Below are positions 1 to 8,600 of a DNA stretch of 40,642 nucleotides, piece by piece. The notes beneath the pieces were generated by a model. That model was not told the DNA's origin. It did no database searches and saw only the letters and a list, made by a program, of their open reading frames with translations. Each line of letters begins with the position of its first letter. The stretch's first letter is position 1. The position numbers were made by a program, and so were the translations under genes. Source of the stretch: Comamonadaceae bacterium (GTDB lineage Bacteria > Pseudomonadota > Gammaproteobacteria > Burkholderiales > Burkholderiaceae_C). The stretch is taken from contig CANCLK010000024.1 of the NCBI GenBank assembly GCA_947378785.1, positions 1-40,642 of the forward strand, read 5' to 3'.

Positions 1-143
1 GAAAAATCCTTCACAGCGCGCTAGGTCATCACCACGCTTGCGGCGATGTGACTGCTGGCTGAGGCGGAGTCACTCAACTGACTTCACTACACTTGACTCC
101 TTTTTCGCCCCATCACTCCCTTGGCACCGTACCCACTTTATTC

Positions 144-1235
144 ATGCGCCACGACCTTCCTCCCACGCCCGATGATTCGCCTGTTGATATCGTCTATCTT
201 TGGGTCGATGGGCAAGACTTGAGCTGGCGCGCTAAGCGTCGCCATGCACTCCGGCAACTCAGTGCCGATGGCAGCGAAGCCATCGCCAAGTTCGGCAACG
301 TCGAAGGGCGTTTTCGTGACAACGATGAACTTCTCTATAGCTTGCGGGCGCTCGAGAAATTTTTTCCAGGGCATGGTCACATCTACCTTGTCACTGATGG
401 GCAGACGCCTGATTGGTTGAATAAATCGGATCGAATGACGCTGGTCGACCATCGGGAACTTATTCCAGAAGCCTCCCTGCCGACCTTCGACTCGAGCAAT
501 ATTGAGTCTTACATTCACCGCATTCCCGGTCTCTCTGAACGTTATTTTTATTTCAACGATGACGTGTTCTTTGGCGCGCCCGTCAGCGTTGACGATTGGT
601 TCTGGCCCGGTGGTTTTTACGTGACGTGGTCTGACGACCCTGAAGTGTCAGATGAAGTGTTGAGGACCGATGCGACGGCGCCTGAGAACGCCTGCCGGCT
701 TTCTAATCAGTGGTTGGCCAGAAAATCTGCTGCCCAGATGCTGCCGGTCACTGATTCAATGGCTAGGCCGATGCGGGGGATGGATCCGCTTTACAAAAGT
801 ACCTTTCGAACTTTTGCGCATTCGCCGCGGCCGATGCTCAAGTCGTTGCTGTGGGAACTTGAAGAGGAGGCCGCCGAACTCTTTGATGGCGTCCGGTCGA
901 CCGTGTTTCGGATCTGGGACAAGCCGACCATTGTTTCCGACTTCGTGTTGCGCTGGGCGCTGGCCCATGGTTTGGCTCGCGTCAAAAACTACCGGCATCG
1001 CTATGTGTCTACGGGCGATATGGATCAGGCAACGGAACTCAAGCTGTTGGCTGATCAGTTTGGCAGGCTTGATTTTTTCTGTATCAATGACACCACCGAC
1101 GATGCGCACGCTGAAGATCCGCGTTTGGAAAATGTCCGAGCCTCTTTGCGGTTGATGCTTTTCAAACCCTCTGAATTTGAACGGACTCGGTATGCTGATG
1201 CCTCAGCTGAGCCCCGTCCAGCGACCGTTGCTTGA
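144..1235 (+). CDS. Stealth family sugar-phosphate transferase
   Basis: The product (363 aa from the ATG at 144) carries the conserved blocks of the Stealth family, whose members transfer hexose-1-phosphate units to build phosphodiester-linked exopolysaccharide or capsule chains. Block CR1 is seen as DIVYLWVDGQD near the N-terminus. CR2 follows as RFRDNDELLYSLRALEKF...IYLVTDG, and CR3 as YFYFNDDVFFG. A frame-consistent TTG at 93 would add 17 residues, but they are unlike the family and neither start has a clear Shine-Dalgarno, so I prefer the ATG. No other polysaccharide gene lies nearby, so donor and acceptor are unknown. The last 33 bases overlap the 3' end of the convergent IclR gene. Family call confident; substrate unknown. 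Confidence 0.85.
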   Translation: MRHDLPPTPDDSPVDIVYLWVDGQDLSWRAKRRHALRQLSADGSEAIAKFGNVEGRFRDNDELLYSLRALEKFFPGHGHIYLVTDGQTPDWLNKSDRMTLVDHRELIPEASLPTFDSSNIESYIHRIPGLSERYFYFNDDVFFGAPVSVDDWFWPGGFYVTWSDDPEVSDEVLRTDATAPENACRLSNQWLARKSAAQMLPVTDSMARPMRGMDPLYKSTFRTFAHSPRPMLKSLLWELEEEAAELFDGVRSTVFRIWDKPTIVSDFVLRWALAHGLARVKNYRHRYVSTGDMDQATELKLLADQFGRLDFFCINDTTDDAHAEDPRLENVRASLRLMLFKPSEFERTRYADASAEPRPATVA

Positions 1236-2003
1236 GCGAAGTGCCTGGCCAATCTCCTGCGTACTCCGGGCCAAAAGCGTTGCCATCGTTTTGATGCGGG
1301 CCGGCGTCATGCGTTCATTGATGGCGGCCACACTCAATGACGCGATGGGTCGTCCCGTGGCGTCGGTGAAATGCCGGCCCATCGCGCTGACGCCTGCGTT
1401 CACCCGGTTCCTGATCAAGGTGTAGCCCTTGCGGTGAGTCTCCTCGATGGAGGATGTCAGGAACTCCCGCGACATGCCCCAGTCTGAATCAAGCTGTGGT
1501 TGGATGGCATCCAGAACGTCTTCTCGCTCCATCGCCGGCAGGGCGGCCAGCAGTGCCATGCCACCTGCGCCCACACCGAGCGGGCGTCTACTTCCGACTT
1601 GGAGTGTGATGACTCGGATGGGCGAGGGCCCTTCTTGCAAGTCGATGCAAACGGCTTCATGGCCGCTGCGCAGCACCAGATAGGCCGTGTCGCCAGCGTC
1701 CAGCGCCAAGCGCTGAAGTATCGGCCGGCACAGGCCACGGATGTCGAACTGTTGCGCCGCAGACAGTCCCAGTTCAAAGGCCAATGAACCCAGTGAGTAG
1801 CGGCGTTCATTGTCGAGTTGCGTGACCATTCCTTCCGCTATGAGTTGATGTAGCAATCGGTGGGTGGTGGGGTGCGGAAGTTCCGCGTGCCGTGCGATTT
1901 CCGTGAGCGCGCCGCCGCGACTGCCCTTGGTGGCGAGGAAGCGCATGATGGCAAAGGCCCGCTGCAACAGGCCCGGACGTTCAACAGATGTTTCAGAGAG
2001 CAT
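1203..2003 (-). CDS. IclR family transcriptional regulator
   Basis: Layout is that of an IclR regulator: an N-terminal winged helix-turn-helix (AFAIMRFLATKGSRGGALTEIA...HPTTHRLLHQL) followed by the effector domain (LRPILQRLAL-type helix, YLVLRSGHEAVCID, GSRRPLGVGAGGMALLAALP). Such proteins bind small carboxylates or aromatics and act as repressor or activator. It is divergent from the binding-protein/VOC gene pair starting at 2142, which is its probable target. The frame stays open to an ATG at 2069, but I place the start at the internal ATG near 2003 (MLSETSVERPG), because the extra 22 residues are lysine/asparagine-rich, unlike the family, and cover a perfect palindrome in the intergenic region. 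Effector unknown. Confidence 0.9.
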   Translation of the reverse strand: MLSETSVERPGLLQRAFAIMRFLATKGSRGGALTEIARHAELPHPTTHRLLHQLIAEGMVTQLDNERRYSLGSLAFELGLSAAQQFDIRGLCRPILQRLALDAGDTAYLVLRSGHEAVCIDLQEGPSPIRVITLQVGSRRPLGVGAGGMALLAALPAMEREDVLDAIQPQLDSDWGMSREFLTSSIEETHRKGYTLIRNRVNAGVSAMGRHFTDATGRPIASLSVAAINERMTPARIKTMATLLARSTQEIGQALRSSNGRWTGLS

Positions 2004-2050
2004 GGACTTGTGGGGCTCGAGTTTTCTGGATTTGTTTTTTTGGCAATTGT

Positions 2051-2069
2051 ATGTCCGCTGAATGGACAT
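2051..2069. promoter_or_regulatory. Palindrome in the IclR/binding-protein divergent region
   Basis: Perfect inverted repeat ATGTCC-N7-GGACAT between the divergent IclR gene and the binding-protein gene. Adding two bases on each side gives one mismatch. Position and symmetry fit an operator for the IclR protein; this is inference from placement only. Confidence 0.4.
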
Positions 2070-2141
2070 GCCGACCCACTCGACCGTGGGCGCGCCAAAA
2101 TCGCCGTCAAAGAGTTGAGCACCTTCAACGGAGACATTCAG

Positions 2142-3095
2142 ATGATTCGACGCGCCCTGATTTCAATCGCTGCGGCTTTGCCTGTTTTCACCTACGCGGC
2201 ATTTCCGGACAAGCCGATCACGCTGATTCAGGGCTTTGCCGCGGGTGGCAATGCCGACGTGATTGCGCGCATCGTGGCGGCCGGGATGGCCAAGGAACTG
2301 GGGCAGCCTGTGGTGGTGGAAGCCAAACTCGGTGCTGGCGGCAATGTGGCTTCGGGCTTGGTGGCCAAGGCTCCAGCCGATGGCTACACGCTGATCTTGC
2401 TCACCGGTGGTCATGCCGTGTCCAGCGCGGTCTACAAAAAGCTGCCCTTCGATCCGGTCGATGACTTTGACTGGTTGTCGGTGGTGAGCAAGTTTCCGTT
2501 TGTTATTTCCGTGAGTTCTGCCAGCAAGTTCAACAACTTGCGTGACGTCATGGCGGCCGCTAAAGCAGCCCCTGACACCGTCTCCTACAGTTCGGTTGGC
2601 ATCGGCTCAACGCAGCATTTGTCAGGCGAATTGTTCCAAGCGATGTCGGGTACCAAGCTGATTCATGTCCCTTACAAAGGTGGTGCAGGCCCCTTGCAGG
2701 ATGTGCTGGGTGGACGCGTCGACATGATGTTTGACTCCGTCACGGTGACCCGCTCGCAGGTCGAGGGTGGCAAGCTGCGGGCGCTGGGGGTGACGTCTAC
2801 GCAGCCGGTACCTTTGCTCCCTGGCATCGCACCGGTAGCCGACAGCGTGCCAGGTTTTGAAGTGACGTCGTGGACGGGTATAGCGGCCCCGAAAGGCCTG
2901 CCACCAGCGATTGCCCAGCGTCTTCAAGCCGCCATCCTCGCCGCCTTGGCCGACCCTGAAACCAAGCGCCGACTTGAAGCCACGGGCGGTGCGGTCACGC
3001 CTTCAGCATCGGGTGCGGAGATGAAGAGCTACGTGGCCAATCAGGTCATCAAGTGGAAAAAGGTCGTGATCGACTCCGCTATTCCGCAGCAATAA
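2142..3095 (+). CDS. Bug/TctC-type tripartite tricarboxylate transporter substrate-binding protein
   Basis: A 317-residue periplasmic binding protein of the Bug family, which captures organic acids for TctAB-type transporters. A signal peptide (MIRRALISIAAALPVFTYA) leads into the mature start FPDKPITLIQGFAAGG. Other family hallmarks are ADVIARIVA, GAGGNVASGLVAKAPADGYTL, and VPYKGGAGPLQDVLGGRVDMMFD. The frame is open back to 1860, but the ATG at 2142 has a signal peptide directly behind it and a GGAGAC ribosome site nine bases upstream. No TctA/TctB membrane genes lie in the window, so it is an orphan as is common for Bug proteins in Burkholderiales. It is 22 bases from the VOC gene and probably co-transcribed, under the divergent IclR regulator. 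Ligand unknown. Confidence 0.93.
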   Translation: MIRRALISIAAALPVFTYAAFPDKPITLIQGFAAGGNADVIARIVAAGMAKELGQPVVVEAKLGAGGNVASGLVAKAPADGYTLILLTGGHAVSSAVYKKLPFDPVDDFDWLSVVSKFPFVISVSSASKFNNLRDVMAAAKAAPDTVSYSSVGIGSTQHLSGELFQAMSGTKLIHVPYKGGAGPLQDVLGGRVDMMFDSVTVTRSQVEGGKLRALGVTSTQPVPLLPGIAPVADSVPGFEVTSWTGIAAPKGLPPAIAQRLQAAILAALADPETKRRLEATGGAVTPSASGAEMKSYVANQVIKWKKVVIDSAIPQQ

Positions 3096-3117
3096 TCGAG
3101 TCCACTGAAAGGCTTTC

Positions 3118-3675
3118 ATGCTCTGCAAAAAACTTCACCATGCCGCGTTCCGTTGCAAAGATGCGCACGAGACCGTGACTTTTTACACCCAGGTTTTGGG
3201 ACTCAAGTTCTCGCATGCCATGGGCGAAGACCACGTGCCGTCAACGGGTAAATACAGCCCGCACATTCATATTTTCCTGGAGATGGAAGACGGCAGTTCG
3301 ATCGCCTTTTTTGAATGCCCTAACGATCCCGGCAACATGAAGGATCTGGCGTCACCAGACTGGATCCAGCACTTTGCTTTTGAAGTGGACAGCGTGGAAA
3401 CGGTGTTGAAGGCGAAGGCCGATTTGATCGCCAAAGGCGTCAGCGTGGTCGGACCAACCAACCACGACGACTTCATCACGTCGATCTATTTCTTTGACCC
3501 GTCCGGGCACCGGTTGGAATTGACAACGCGCACTTGCCCGCCGGCGCGCTATCGGATTTTTGAATCTGAGGCCCAAGGTGTGCTGGAGCTCTGGAACAAG
3601 ACGCATGACTGGTCCCAGCGTGAAAAGTTGTACGGCGCCCAGACCGGCTACGCCCGCAGCGCTGACAAGGTTTAG
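3118..3675 (+). CDS. VOC family (glyoxalase/dioxygenase fold) protein
   Basis: 185 residues with two vicinal-oxygen-chelate half-modules: LHHAAFRCKDAHETVTFYTQVLGLKF with FLEMEDGSSIAFFECP in the first, and IQHFAFEVDSVETVLKAKADL with YFFDPSGHRLELTTRT in the second. Likely metal ligands are the early His (LHHAAF), the Glu of the first half, His of IQHFAF and Glu of HRLELT. Family members include glyoxalase I, extradiol dioxygenases and epimerases; the sequence alone does not decide the reaction. Lying 22 bases after the Bug binding protein, it probably acts on the acid that protein imports. The C-terminal 40 residues extend past the usual fold. Confidence 0.85.
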   Translation: MLCKKLHHAAFRCKDAHETVTFYTQVLGLKFSHAMGEDHVPSTGKYSPHIHIFLEMEDGSSIAFFECPNDPGNMKDLASPDWIQHFAFEVDSVETVLKAKADLIAKGVSVVGPTNHDDFITSIYFFDPSGHRLELTTRTCPPARYRIFESEAQGVLELWNKTHDWSQREKLYGAQTGYARSADKV

Positions 3676-3705
3676 TGCAGCGCTAGCTTGGCGTTCAGCC
3701 CCGAA

Positions 3706-4032
3706 TCAGGGCGTCTTCCACGTCGGTTCAAAAAACGGCGCTGGAATCATGATCTTCGAGGTTTGGCTTTGAAGCAGGGGCAACATTTTGGCGGCATAGG
3801 CGCGCCAGTTTGCGTCTTTCATCAGCTCAGCGCGGCGGTGCGTGCGGTCTGCCAGATCTTCATAAGCCCACATATGGACGATCTGGTTCAGCTCGCCGAT
3901 GTCGGTGTAGTAGTAGCCCACCATACGGCCTAGAACGCGCAGCTGAATTTGCAGGCCTTCTTGTTCATACAGGCTCAGATAGTCCCGCCATTTTCCGGGG
4001 TGGGTGGTGTAAGTGCGTTGTTCGACGAGCAT
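3706..4032 (-). CDS. NIPSNAP family protein
   Basis: 108 residues matching the NIPSNAP ferredoxin-like fold: MLVEQRTYTTHPGKWRDYL at the start, LGRMVGYYYTDIGELNQIVHMWAYEDLADRTHRR in the middle and SKIMIPAPF near the end. Small NIPSNAP proteins often sit in catabolic gene clusters; their biochemical role is not settled. It converges on the VOC gene (gap about 30 bases) and lies 85 bases after the SDR gene on the same strand, so the two may form a transcript. Confidence 0.85.
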   Translation of the reverse strand: MLVEQRTYTTHPGKWRDYLSLYEQEGLQIQLRVLGRMVGYYYTDIGELNQIVHMWAYEDLADRTHRRAELMKDANWRAYAAKMLPLLQSQTSKIMIPAPFFEPTWKTP

Positions 4033-4117
4033 GGTTTTCAGTCTTTCGCGAAGTTGTCAATGATGGGTAAATAGGTCGGCTGCAGAACGTCGGCCAGGAC
4101 GTGCACGCGTGCTGCGA

Positions 4118-4885
4118 TCACAGTTGATACCCGCCGTCAATGATGATACGTGTGCCTGTGGCTGTGCGCAGGTGCGTGATGCAGGCGAGCACCGAACGGG
4201 CGACGTCCTCTGGTGTCACGGCCCGGCCAATAGGCGTGGCGGCGCCCCTTTTGTGAATGTCGTCGCGCGAGCGTCCGGGCACAAAACCCGTGTCGACCGA
4301 GGCCGGGGAGACGCATAAAAAACGCACTGCTGGCCCGAACACGCGTGCCAGTGACATGGTCATGGTGTCTAGCGCGGCCTTGGCTGCGCAGTAGGCGATG
4401 TTGCTGCCCGAACCGGTGAAGGCTGAGATAGAGGAGACCGAGACGACTGTGGCGTCGCCGGATTTTTGTAGCAAGGGGATGAGCGCGCGGGTGATGGAAA
4501 AAGTGCCACCCGCATTGGTCAGCAAAATTTCGTTGAACAGTGCGCTGTCGAGCGTCGTCAGATCGGTGTGCGGTATGCGACTGGTGTAGCCCGCTGCATT
4601 CACCAGAATGTCGACTGCGCCGACCAAGCTCTCCAGTTGGCTGGCCACTGCGGTGTGTACCGAGGCGTCTCCGAGCGGGAGGTGGACTGCCAGATGGCCA
4701 GTGCCTGGCAAGGTGGCCCGCAAAGACTCTGCCCTATCTGAGCCATGGTTGAAGCCGATGACGACCCGGGCCCCTTCGGCTGCAAGCAGTTGGACAACAG
4801 CGGCACCGATGCCGCCACTGCCCCCTGTGACGACGGCGGTTTTGCCCTGAAGGGCCGGGGCGGAAGAGGCTGGGTACATGGTCAA
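4118..4885 (-). CDS. SDR family NAD(P)-dependent oxidoreductase
   Basis: Classical short-chain dehydrogenase/reductase of 255 aa. The dinucleotide motif TGGSGGIG lies at residues 20-27, NAAG at 97-100, the catalytic serine within SVSSIS around 151-152, and Tyr165/Lys169 in YCAAK. The end (TGTRIIIDGGYQL) is the usual SDR tail. It would oxidise an alcohol or reduce a ketone with NAD(P); the residue after the second strand (FNHGSDR) does not clearly fix the cofactor. A second ATG two codons in is equally possible as start. It lies downstream of the GltI-like gene on the same strand (135-base gap) and upstream of NIPSNAP. Substrate unknown. Confidence 0.9.
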   Translation of the reverse strand: MTMYPASSAPALQGKTAVVTGGSGGIGAAVVQLLAAEGARVVIGFNHGSDRAESLRATLPGTGHLAVHLPLGDASVHTAVASQLESLVGAVDILVNAAGYTSRIPHTDLTTLDSALFNEILLTNAGGTFSITRALIPLLQKSGDATVVSVSSISAFTGSGSNIAYCAAKAALDTMTMSLARVFGPAVRFLCVSPASVDTGFVPGRSRDDIHKRGAATPIGRAVTPEDVARSVLACITHLRTATGTRIIIDGGYQL

Positions 4886-5020
4886 TTTTTGAATCCGGTA
4901 CGGTCGCAGGACGCAACCGTTTGCGGATCATTATTGGCCGGCAGTCACATCAGCGGCGGTCCTTTTTCCGTTGAGTGAACATGCACTTCCGTCATTCAAA
5001 CCCGGCACAGGCCGCTCGGT

Positions 5021-5905
5021 TTACATCGCGGGCTTGTCGCTCATGGCTTTGATATTGTCTTTCAGTGGTTGGCTCATAGGCAGGCCTAGATTGGTGCCTT
5101 TGGGTGGCATGGGTGACTCGAACCACTTGCTGTACATCTTGGCAAATTCACCCGATTTCATGAGACGTGCAATCGCACCGTCCACCAGCTCCTTGAACTC
5201 TGGGTCGTCTTTGCGCAGCATGCAGGCATAGGGTTCAACTTGCAGTGAGTCACCCACCACCTGGAGTGACGCTGGGTTCTTAGAGTTGGCCATCAGTCCA
5301 AACAGCAAAATATCGTCCATGGCAAAGGCGGTTGCGCGGTCGTTTTCAACCAGTAGCAAGGAATCATCGTGGTCTTTGCCGAGGATGACCTGCATGTCCA
5401 AGTTTTTATCCGCGTTGTACTTGCGGATGACTTGGGCGTTGGTGGTGCCAGTCGTGCTGGCGACAGTTTTCTTGGCGAGGTCCGCGTAGTTTTTGACACC
5501 CGAGGACTTCTTGGTCAGAAGACGCGTACCGGTATAAAACATGTTGATGGAAAAGGCGACGTCTTTGCCTCGCGCGGAATTGTTGGTGGTGGAACCGCAC
5601 TCCAAGTCGTAAGTGCCGTTGACCAGCAGGGGGATACGATTTTGCGAAGTGACCGGCATGGTGGCTACTTCAAGATTGGGCTTTTGCAGTTTTTTGCGCA
5701 CGTCATCAACGATAACGTCGGTGAGCTCCACCGAAAATCCGACGGCTTTGTTTGAGCCAACCAAATAACTGAAAGGGATCGATGCCTCTCGGTAAGACAC
5801 TGTGATCTTGTTGCTGTCGGCTACTTTTTTGAGTGTTTGCGCACTGACGCTGGTGGTCAGGCCTGCTGCGAGGAGCGCCGCGGTCATGAGAATTGAGAAT
5901 TGCAT
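5021..5905 (-). CDS. GltI-like glutamate/aspartate ABC transporter substrate-binding protein
   Basis: A periplasmic amino-acid binding protein (294 aa). The signal peptide MQFSILMTAALLAAGLTTSVSA precedes the mature protein. Motifs VGFSVELTDVIVDDV, NGTYDLECGSTTNN and GTRLLTKK closely resemble E. coli GltI, pointing to acidic amino acids or related dicarboxylates. An ATG at 5929 is in frame, but the ATG at 5905 has AAAGGA five bases upstream and gives a normal signal peptide, so I use it. No permease or ATPase gene is adjacent, so it must share a transporter encoded elsewhere or serve another role. Confidence 0.9.
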   Translation of the reverse strand: MQFSILMTAALLAAGLTTSVSAQTLKKVADSNKITVSYREASIPFSYLVGSNKAVGFSVELTDVIVDDVRKKLQKPNLEVATMPVTSQNRIPLLVNGTYDLECGSTTNNSARGKDVAFSINMFYTGTRLLTKKSSGVKNYADLAKKTVASTTGTTNAQVIRKYNADKNLDMQVILGKDHDDSLLLVENDRATAFAMDDILLFGLMANSKNPASLQVVGDSLQVEPYACMLRKDDPEFKELVDGAIARLMKSGEFAKMYSKWFESPMPPKGTNLGLPMSQPLKDNIKAMSDKPAM

Positions 5906-6120
5906 GCAAGTCCTTTGTGGGGTGAACATTGGGGCCGGGCAGCGCTGAATGGCGAAACCGGTTCTGCCTGAGCGTTATTTTGAGCCAAGATCCTGACAAC
6001 AACCATGGTCAGCTCAGAAAAACAATTCTGTCAGTCTGAGGAAACCTGGGTCCCGCGATGACCCCCGCGATAGGGTTGTTCTAGAATTCTTATCTATTCA
6101 ACATTTTAAAAGAGCACCCC

Positions 6121-6429
6121 ATGAAAAGCACAAGCCGTCGAGTATTCATGATGCAAGTCGCTGTCGGCACGACCGCAGTGATGGCATCGCAAGCCATGGC
6201 CCAAGCCAAGGTTGACGAAAAAGACCCACAAGCCGTGGCTTTGGGTTATTTGGCTGACACCACCAAGGTGGATGCTAAAAAGTTCCCAAAGCACGCAGCC
6301 GCTCAGAAGTGCTCGAATTGCCAGCTGTACACCGGCAAGGCCACTGACGCAAATGGTGGTTGCGCCCTGTTTGCCGGCAAACTGGTGGCTGGCAACGGCT
6401 GGTGCAGCGCCTACGTTAAAAAGGCCTGA
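6121..6429 (+). CDS. High-potential iron-sulfur protein (HiPIP)
   Basis: 102-residue precursor of a periplasmic HiPIP, a soluble 4Fe-4S electron carrier cycling between +2 and +3. A twin-arginine signal (TSRRVFMM) is cleaved near AMAQA. Four cluster cysteines are visible at C64, C67, C81 and C95 (CSNC, GGCALF, GWCSAY), with the aromatic Tyr70 typical of the cluster pocket. HiPIPs donate electrons to photosynthetic reaction centres or to terminal oxidases; no reaction-centre or oxidase gene is in the window. The stop codon abuts the stop of the convergent tspO within one TGATCA hexamer. The 215 bases upstream (5906-6120) are AT-rich near the gene and must hold its promoter, but I cannot assign boxes. 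Confidence 0.93.
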   Translation: MKSTSRRVFMMQVAVGTTAVMASQAMAQAKVDEKDPQAVALGYLADTTKVDAKKFPKHAAAQKCSNCQLYTGKATDANGGCALFAGKLVAGNGWCSAYVKKA

Positions 6430-6936
6430 TCAAAAAGGCGTGCTGAACGGCCCGTTGAGTTGCACTGTGGCGTAGTTGATCGCGATCGCGAAAGACACCC
6501 ACAACAGATAGGGTAACAAGAGGGCGCTGGATCGGCGTGAGTAGGCCTTCATCGACCATATCAAGGCGGCGATGGAGAGCCATAAAAATCCAACTTCAAG
6601 CAACGCCCAGTCGGGACGTTGTAGCTTGAAGAACAGCAAGCTCCAAAGCGTGTTCAAACTTGCATTCAGTGCAAAAAGACCGATCAGCCAATAGCGGCTG
6701 GCTCGGTCAGGCGTTTGCTTCCAAGCCGTGGCCCCTGCTGTGGCTGCCAACATAAAAATCAGTGTCCAAACTGGGCCAAACCAAGCGTCTGGTGGTTTGA
6801 AGGCGGGTTGCATCAAGCTTTTCTACCAGGGGCCTATCTCGGTCAGCAGACCACCCAATACTGCCACCCCCAGCGCTGCCAGCCCTGCAATCAAAAGGGG
6901 GCTCAGAGCGGTTGGATTTGGGACTTTTGGGGTCAT
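6430..6936 (-). pseudogene. tspO: TspO/MBR family protein interrupted by an in-frame TAG
   Basis: Reading from the ATG at 6936 gives 37 residues of a first TspO segment (SPLLIAGLAALGVAVLGGLLTEIGPW), then a TAG stop at 6823-6825. The same frame continues with KSLMQPAFKPPDAWFGPVWTLIFML and the remaining four membrane segments to 6430. In the family this spot reads W-Y-x-x-L-x-x-P-x-F/W-x-P-P, so the stop replaces the tyrosine codon: one base change from TAC or TAT. Total length (168 codons) matches TspO, an outer-membrane or cytoplasmic-membrane tetrapyrrole/cholesterol-binding translocator-like protein. The rest of the frame is intact, suggesting a recent lesion, a sequencing error or read-through. 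Re-initiation at TTG 6816 or ATG 6813 would give only helices 2-5. It starts 8 bases after the garD stop. Confidence 0.85.
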
Positions 6937-6944
6937 TGCGTTCT

Positions 6945-8531
6945 TCAGGTGATGGGTGCCGGGTTGAACAGCACCAGTGCGTTGTGCAGTTTCCAGTGTT
7001 CGGCCCAGGTTTTCTTGCGGCCGCTGGCGACTTCCAACATCATCTCAAAGAGTTCCCACCCGACGTTTTCAATGGTCTTTTCGCCGGTGGCGATGGTGCC
7101 TGCGTTGATGTCCATCAGGTCATGCCAGCGCCGGGCCAAGTCGCTGCGCGTGGCCACTTTGATGACCGGAACCGCCGCCAAACCGTAGGGTGTACCACGT
7201 CCTGTGGTGAAAACATGTAAATTCATCCCGCCGGCCAATTGCAGGGTTCCGCAGATGAAGTCGCTGGCGGGCGTGGCGGCGTAGGTCAGCCCCTTGGCTT
7301 TGAGTTTTTCGCCCGGGGACAACACATTAGCGATGGGCGCAGTACCCGACTTGACGATGGAGCCCATGGCTTTTTCGACGATGTTCGACAAGCCGCCTTT
7401 TTTGTTGCCGGGCGTCGTGTTGGCGCTGCGGTCTGCACCACCGCGCTGCAGGTAGGCGTCATACCAGGCCATCTCGCGGATCATCGCTTGCGCGACCTCA
7501 GGGGTTGTGGCGCGTGACGTCAGTTGGTCGATGCCATCGCGGACTTCTGTGGTTTCTGAAAACATCACACTGGCACCGGCACGGACCAACAAGTCGGTGC
7601 AATACCCCACTGCCGGGTTGGCCGTGACGCCGGAGAATGCATCGCTGCCGCCACACTGCACGCCGACCACCAGTTCAGACGCCGACACGGTTTCACGGCG
7701 ACGGGCGTTCAGACGTTGCAGATGTTGCTCGGCCTGACGCATGATGGAGTCGACCATTGACATGAAGCCCACATGCGCGTCGTCTTGCAAGCAGACCACG
7801 TCCAGCGGTGTTTCTGTGTTCAGGCTAGTTCCGCTGCGCACGTCGATCAACGGGATGCTGCCGGGTGGCAACAGGCGCTCCGGTTGGAGTTTTTCGCAGC
7901 CTAGGCTGACCACCATGACTTCGCCACCAAAGTTGGGGTTCAGGCTGATGTTGCGCAGGGTGCGAATCGGGATGATCGCGTCTGGCGCGTCAATCGCTAC
8001 GCCGCAGCCGTAGCCGTGCTCCAGCGCCACCACGTCGTCGACGTTGGGAAAGCGGGGCAGCAACTCGGACTTGATGCGTTGCACGGCAAAGTCGGTGACA
8101 CCGGCGACGCACTGCACGGTTTGGGTGATGGCCAGAATGTTGCGGGTACCGACTGATCCATCGGTGTTGCGAAAGCCTTCAAAGGTATAGCCCTCCAGCG
8201 GAGCCATCGTTGGCGGCTTGACTGTGGCGATGGGCAGGTTGTCGAGCCCGCATGCCGACGGCATCTCCAACAGCCGCTCGTGGACCCAGCTACCGGCCGG
8301 AATGTCTTTCAATGCGTAGCCGATGGGGATGCCGTAGCGCAGTACTGGCGCTGCGGCTTTCAGGTCGACCAGCGCGACCTTGTGGCCTTGGGGAACACGG
8401 TCTATCAACACCAGACCGTCAGGCAGTCTCGCCCCAAGTGGCAGGCCACCGTCATTGGCCACGATCGCCACGTTGTCGCGTTCGTGCATGCGGATGATGA
8501 TGGGATCGGTGCTTGGGGTTGAGGTTGGCAT
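6945..8531 (-). CDS. garD: Galactarate dehydratase
   Basis: 528-residue UxaA/GarD family dehydratase removing water from galactarate to give 5-dehydro-4-deoxy-D-glucarate. An N-terminal SAF-like domain ([51 protein letters not shown]) is followed by the catalytic part ([113 protein letters not shown]). Along its length it reads like E. coli GarD rather than the shorter altronate dehydratase, which lacks several of these blocks. Preceded by a strong promoter with an embedded palindrome (8573-8600) and followed directly by the broken tspO. It supplies the galactarate entry to the cluster; GudD supplies the glucarate entry. Confidence 0.92.
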   Translation of the reverse strand: MPTSTPSTDPIIIRMHERDNVAIVANDGGLPLGARLPDGLVLIDRVPQGHKVALVDLKAAAPVLRYGIPIGYALKDIPAGSWVHERLLEMPSACGLDNLPIATVKPPTMAPLEGYTFEGFRNTDGSVGTRNILAITQTVQCVAGVTDFAVQRIKSELLPRFPNVDDVVALEHGYGCGVAIDAPDAIIPIRTLRNISLNPNFGGEVMVVSLGCEKLQPERLLPPGSIPLIDVRSGTSLNTETPLDVVCLQDDAHVGFMSMVDSIMRQAEQHLQRLNARRRETVSASELVVGVQCGGSDAFSGVTANPAVGYCTDLLVRAGASVMFSETTEVRDGIDQLTSRATTPEVAQAMIREMAWYDAYLQRGGADRSANTTPGNKKGGLSNIVEKAMGSIVKSGTAPIANVLSPGEKLKAKGLTYAATPASDFICGTLQLAGGMNLHVFTTGRGTPYGLAAVPVIKVATRSDLARRWHDLMDINAGTIATGEKTIENVGWELFEMMLEVASGRKKTWAEHWKLHNALVLFNPAPIT

Positions 8532-8572
8532 GGCGTCTTTTCATGATGGCGGCGCAGTGGCGTGACCTTCAA

Positions 8573-8600
8573 ATTATCTGACAACTACAAAAGTTGTCAA
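8573..8600 (-). promoter_or_regulatory. garD promoter with embedded palindromic operator
   Basis: On the minus strand, a perfect -35 TTGACA (8600-8595), a 16-base spacer and -10 GATAAT (8578-8573, 5 of 6). The spacer is filled by a perfect inverted repeat TGACAACT-N5-AGTTGTCA (8579-8599) that shares five bases with the -35. This is the layout of a repressor-controlled promoter; the GntR protein encoded just upstream is the obvious candidate. A second TTGACAA lies further upstream (about 8606-8612). Confidence 0.7.

Noticed and set aside
1..143. Partial gene at the left edge
   Set aside because: No convincing open frame with family resemblance; too short to judge. I see no clear promoter either.
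1860..2141. N-terminal extension of the Bug binding protein
   Set aside because: It overlaps the IclR gene in antisense and would bury the signal peptide that starts at 2142.
6430..6816. Treating the 128-codon TTG-started frame as a complete short TspO
   Set aside because: The upstream in-frame sequence clearly encodes the first TspO helix up to the TAG, so the gene is interrupted rather than short.
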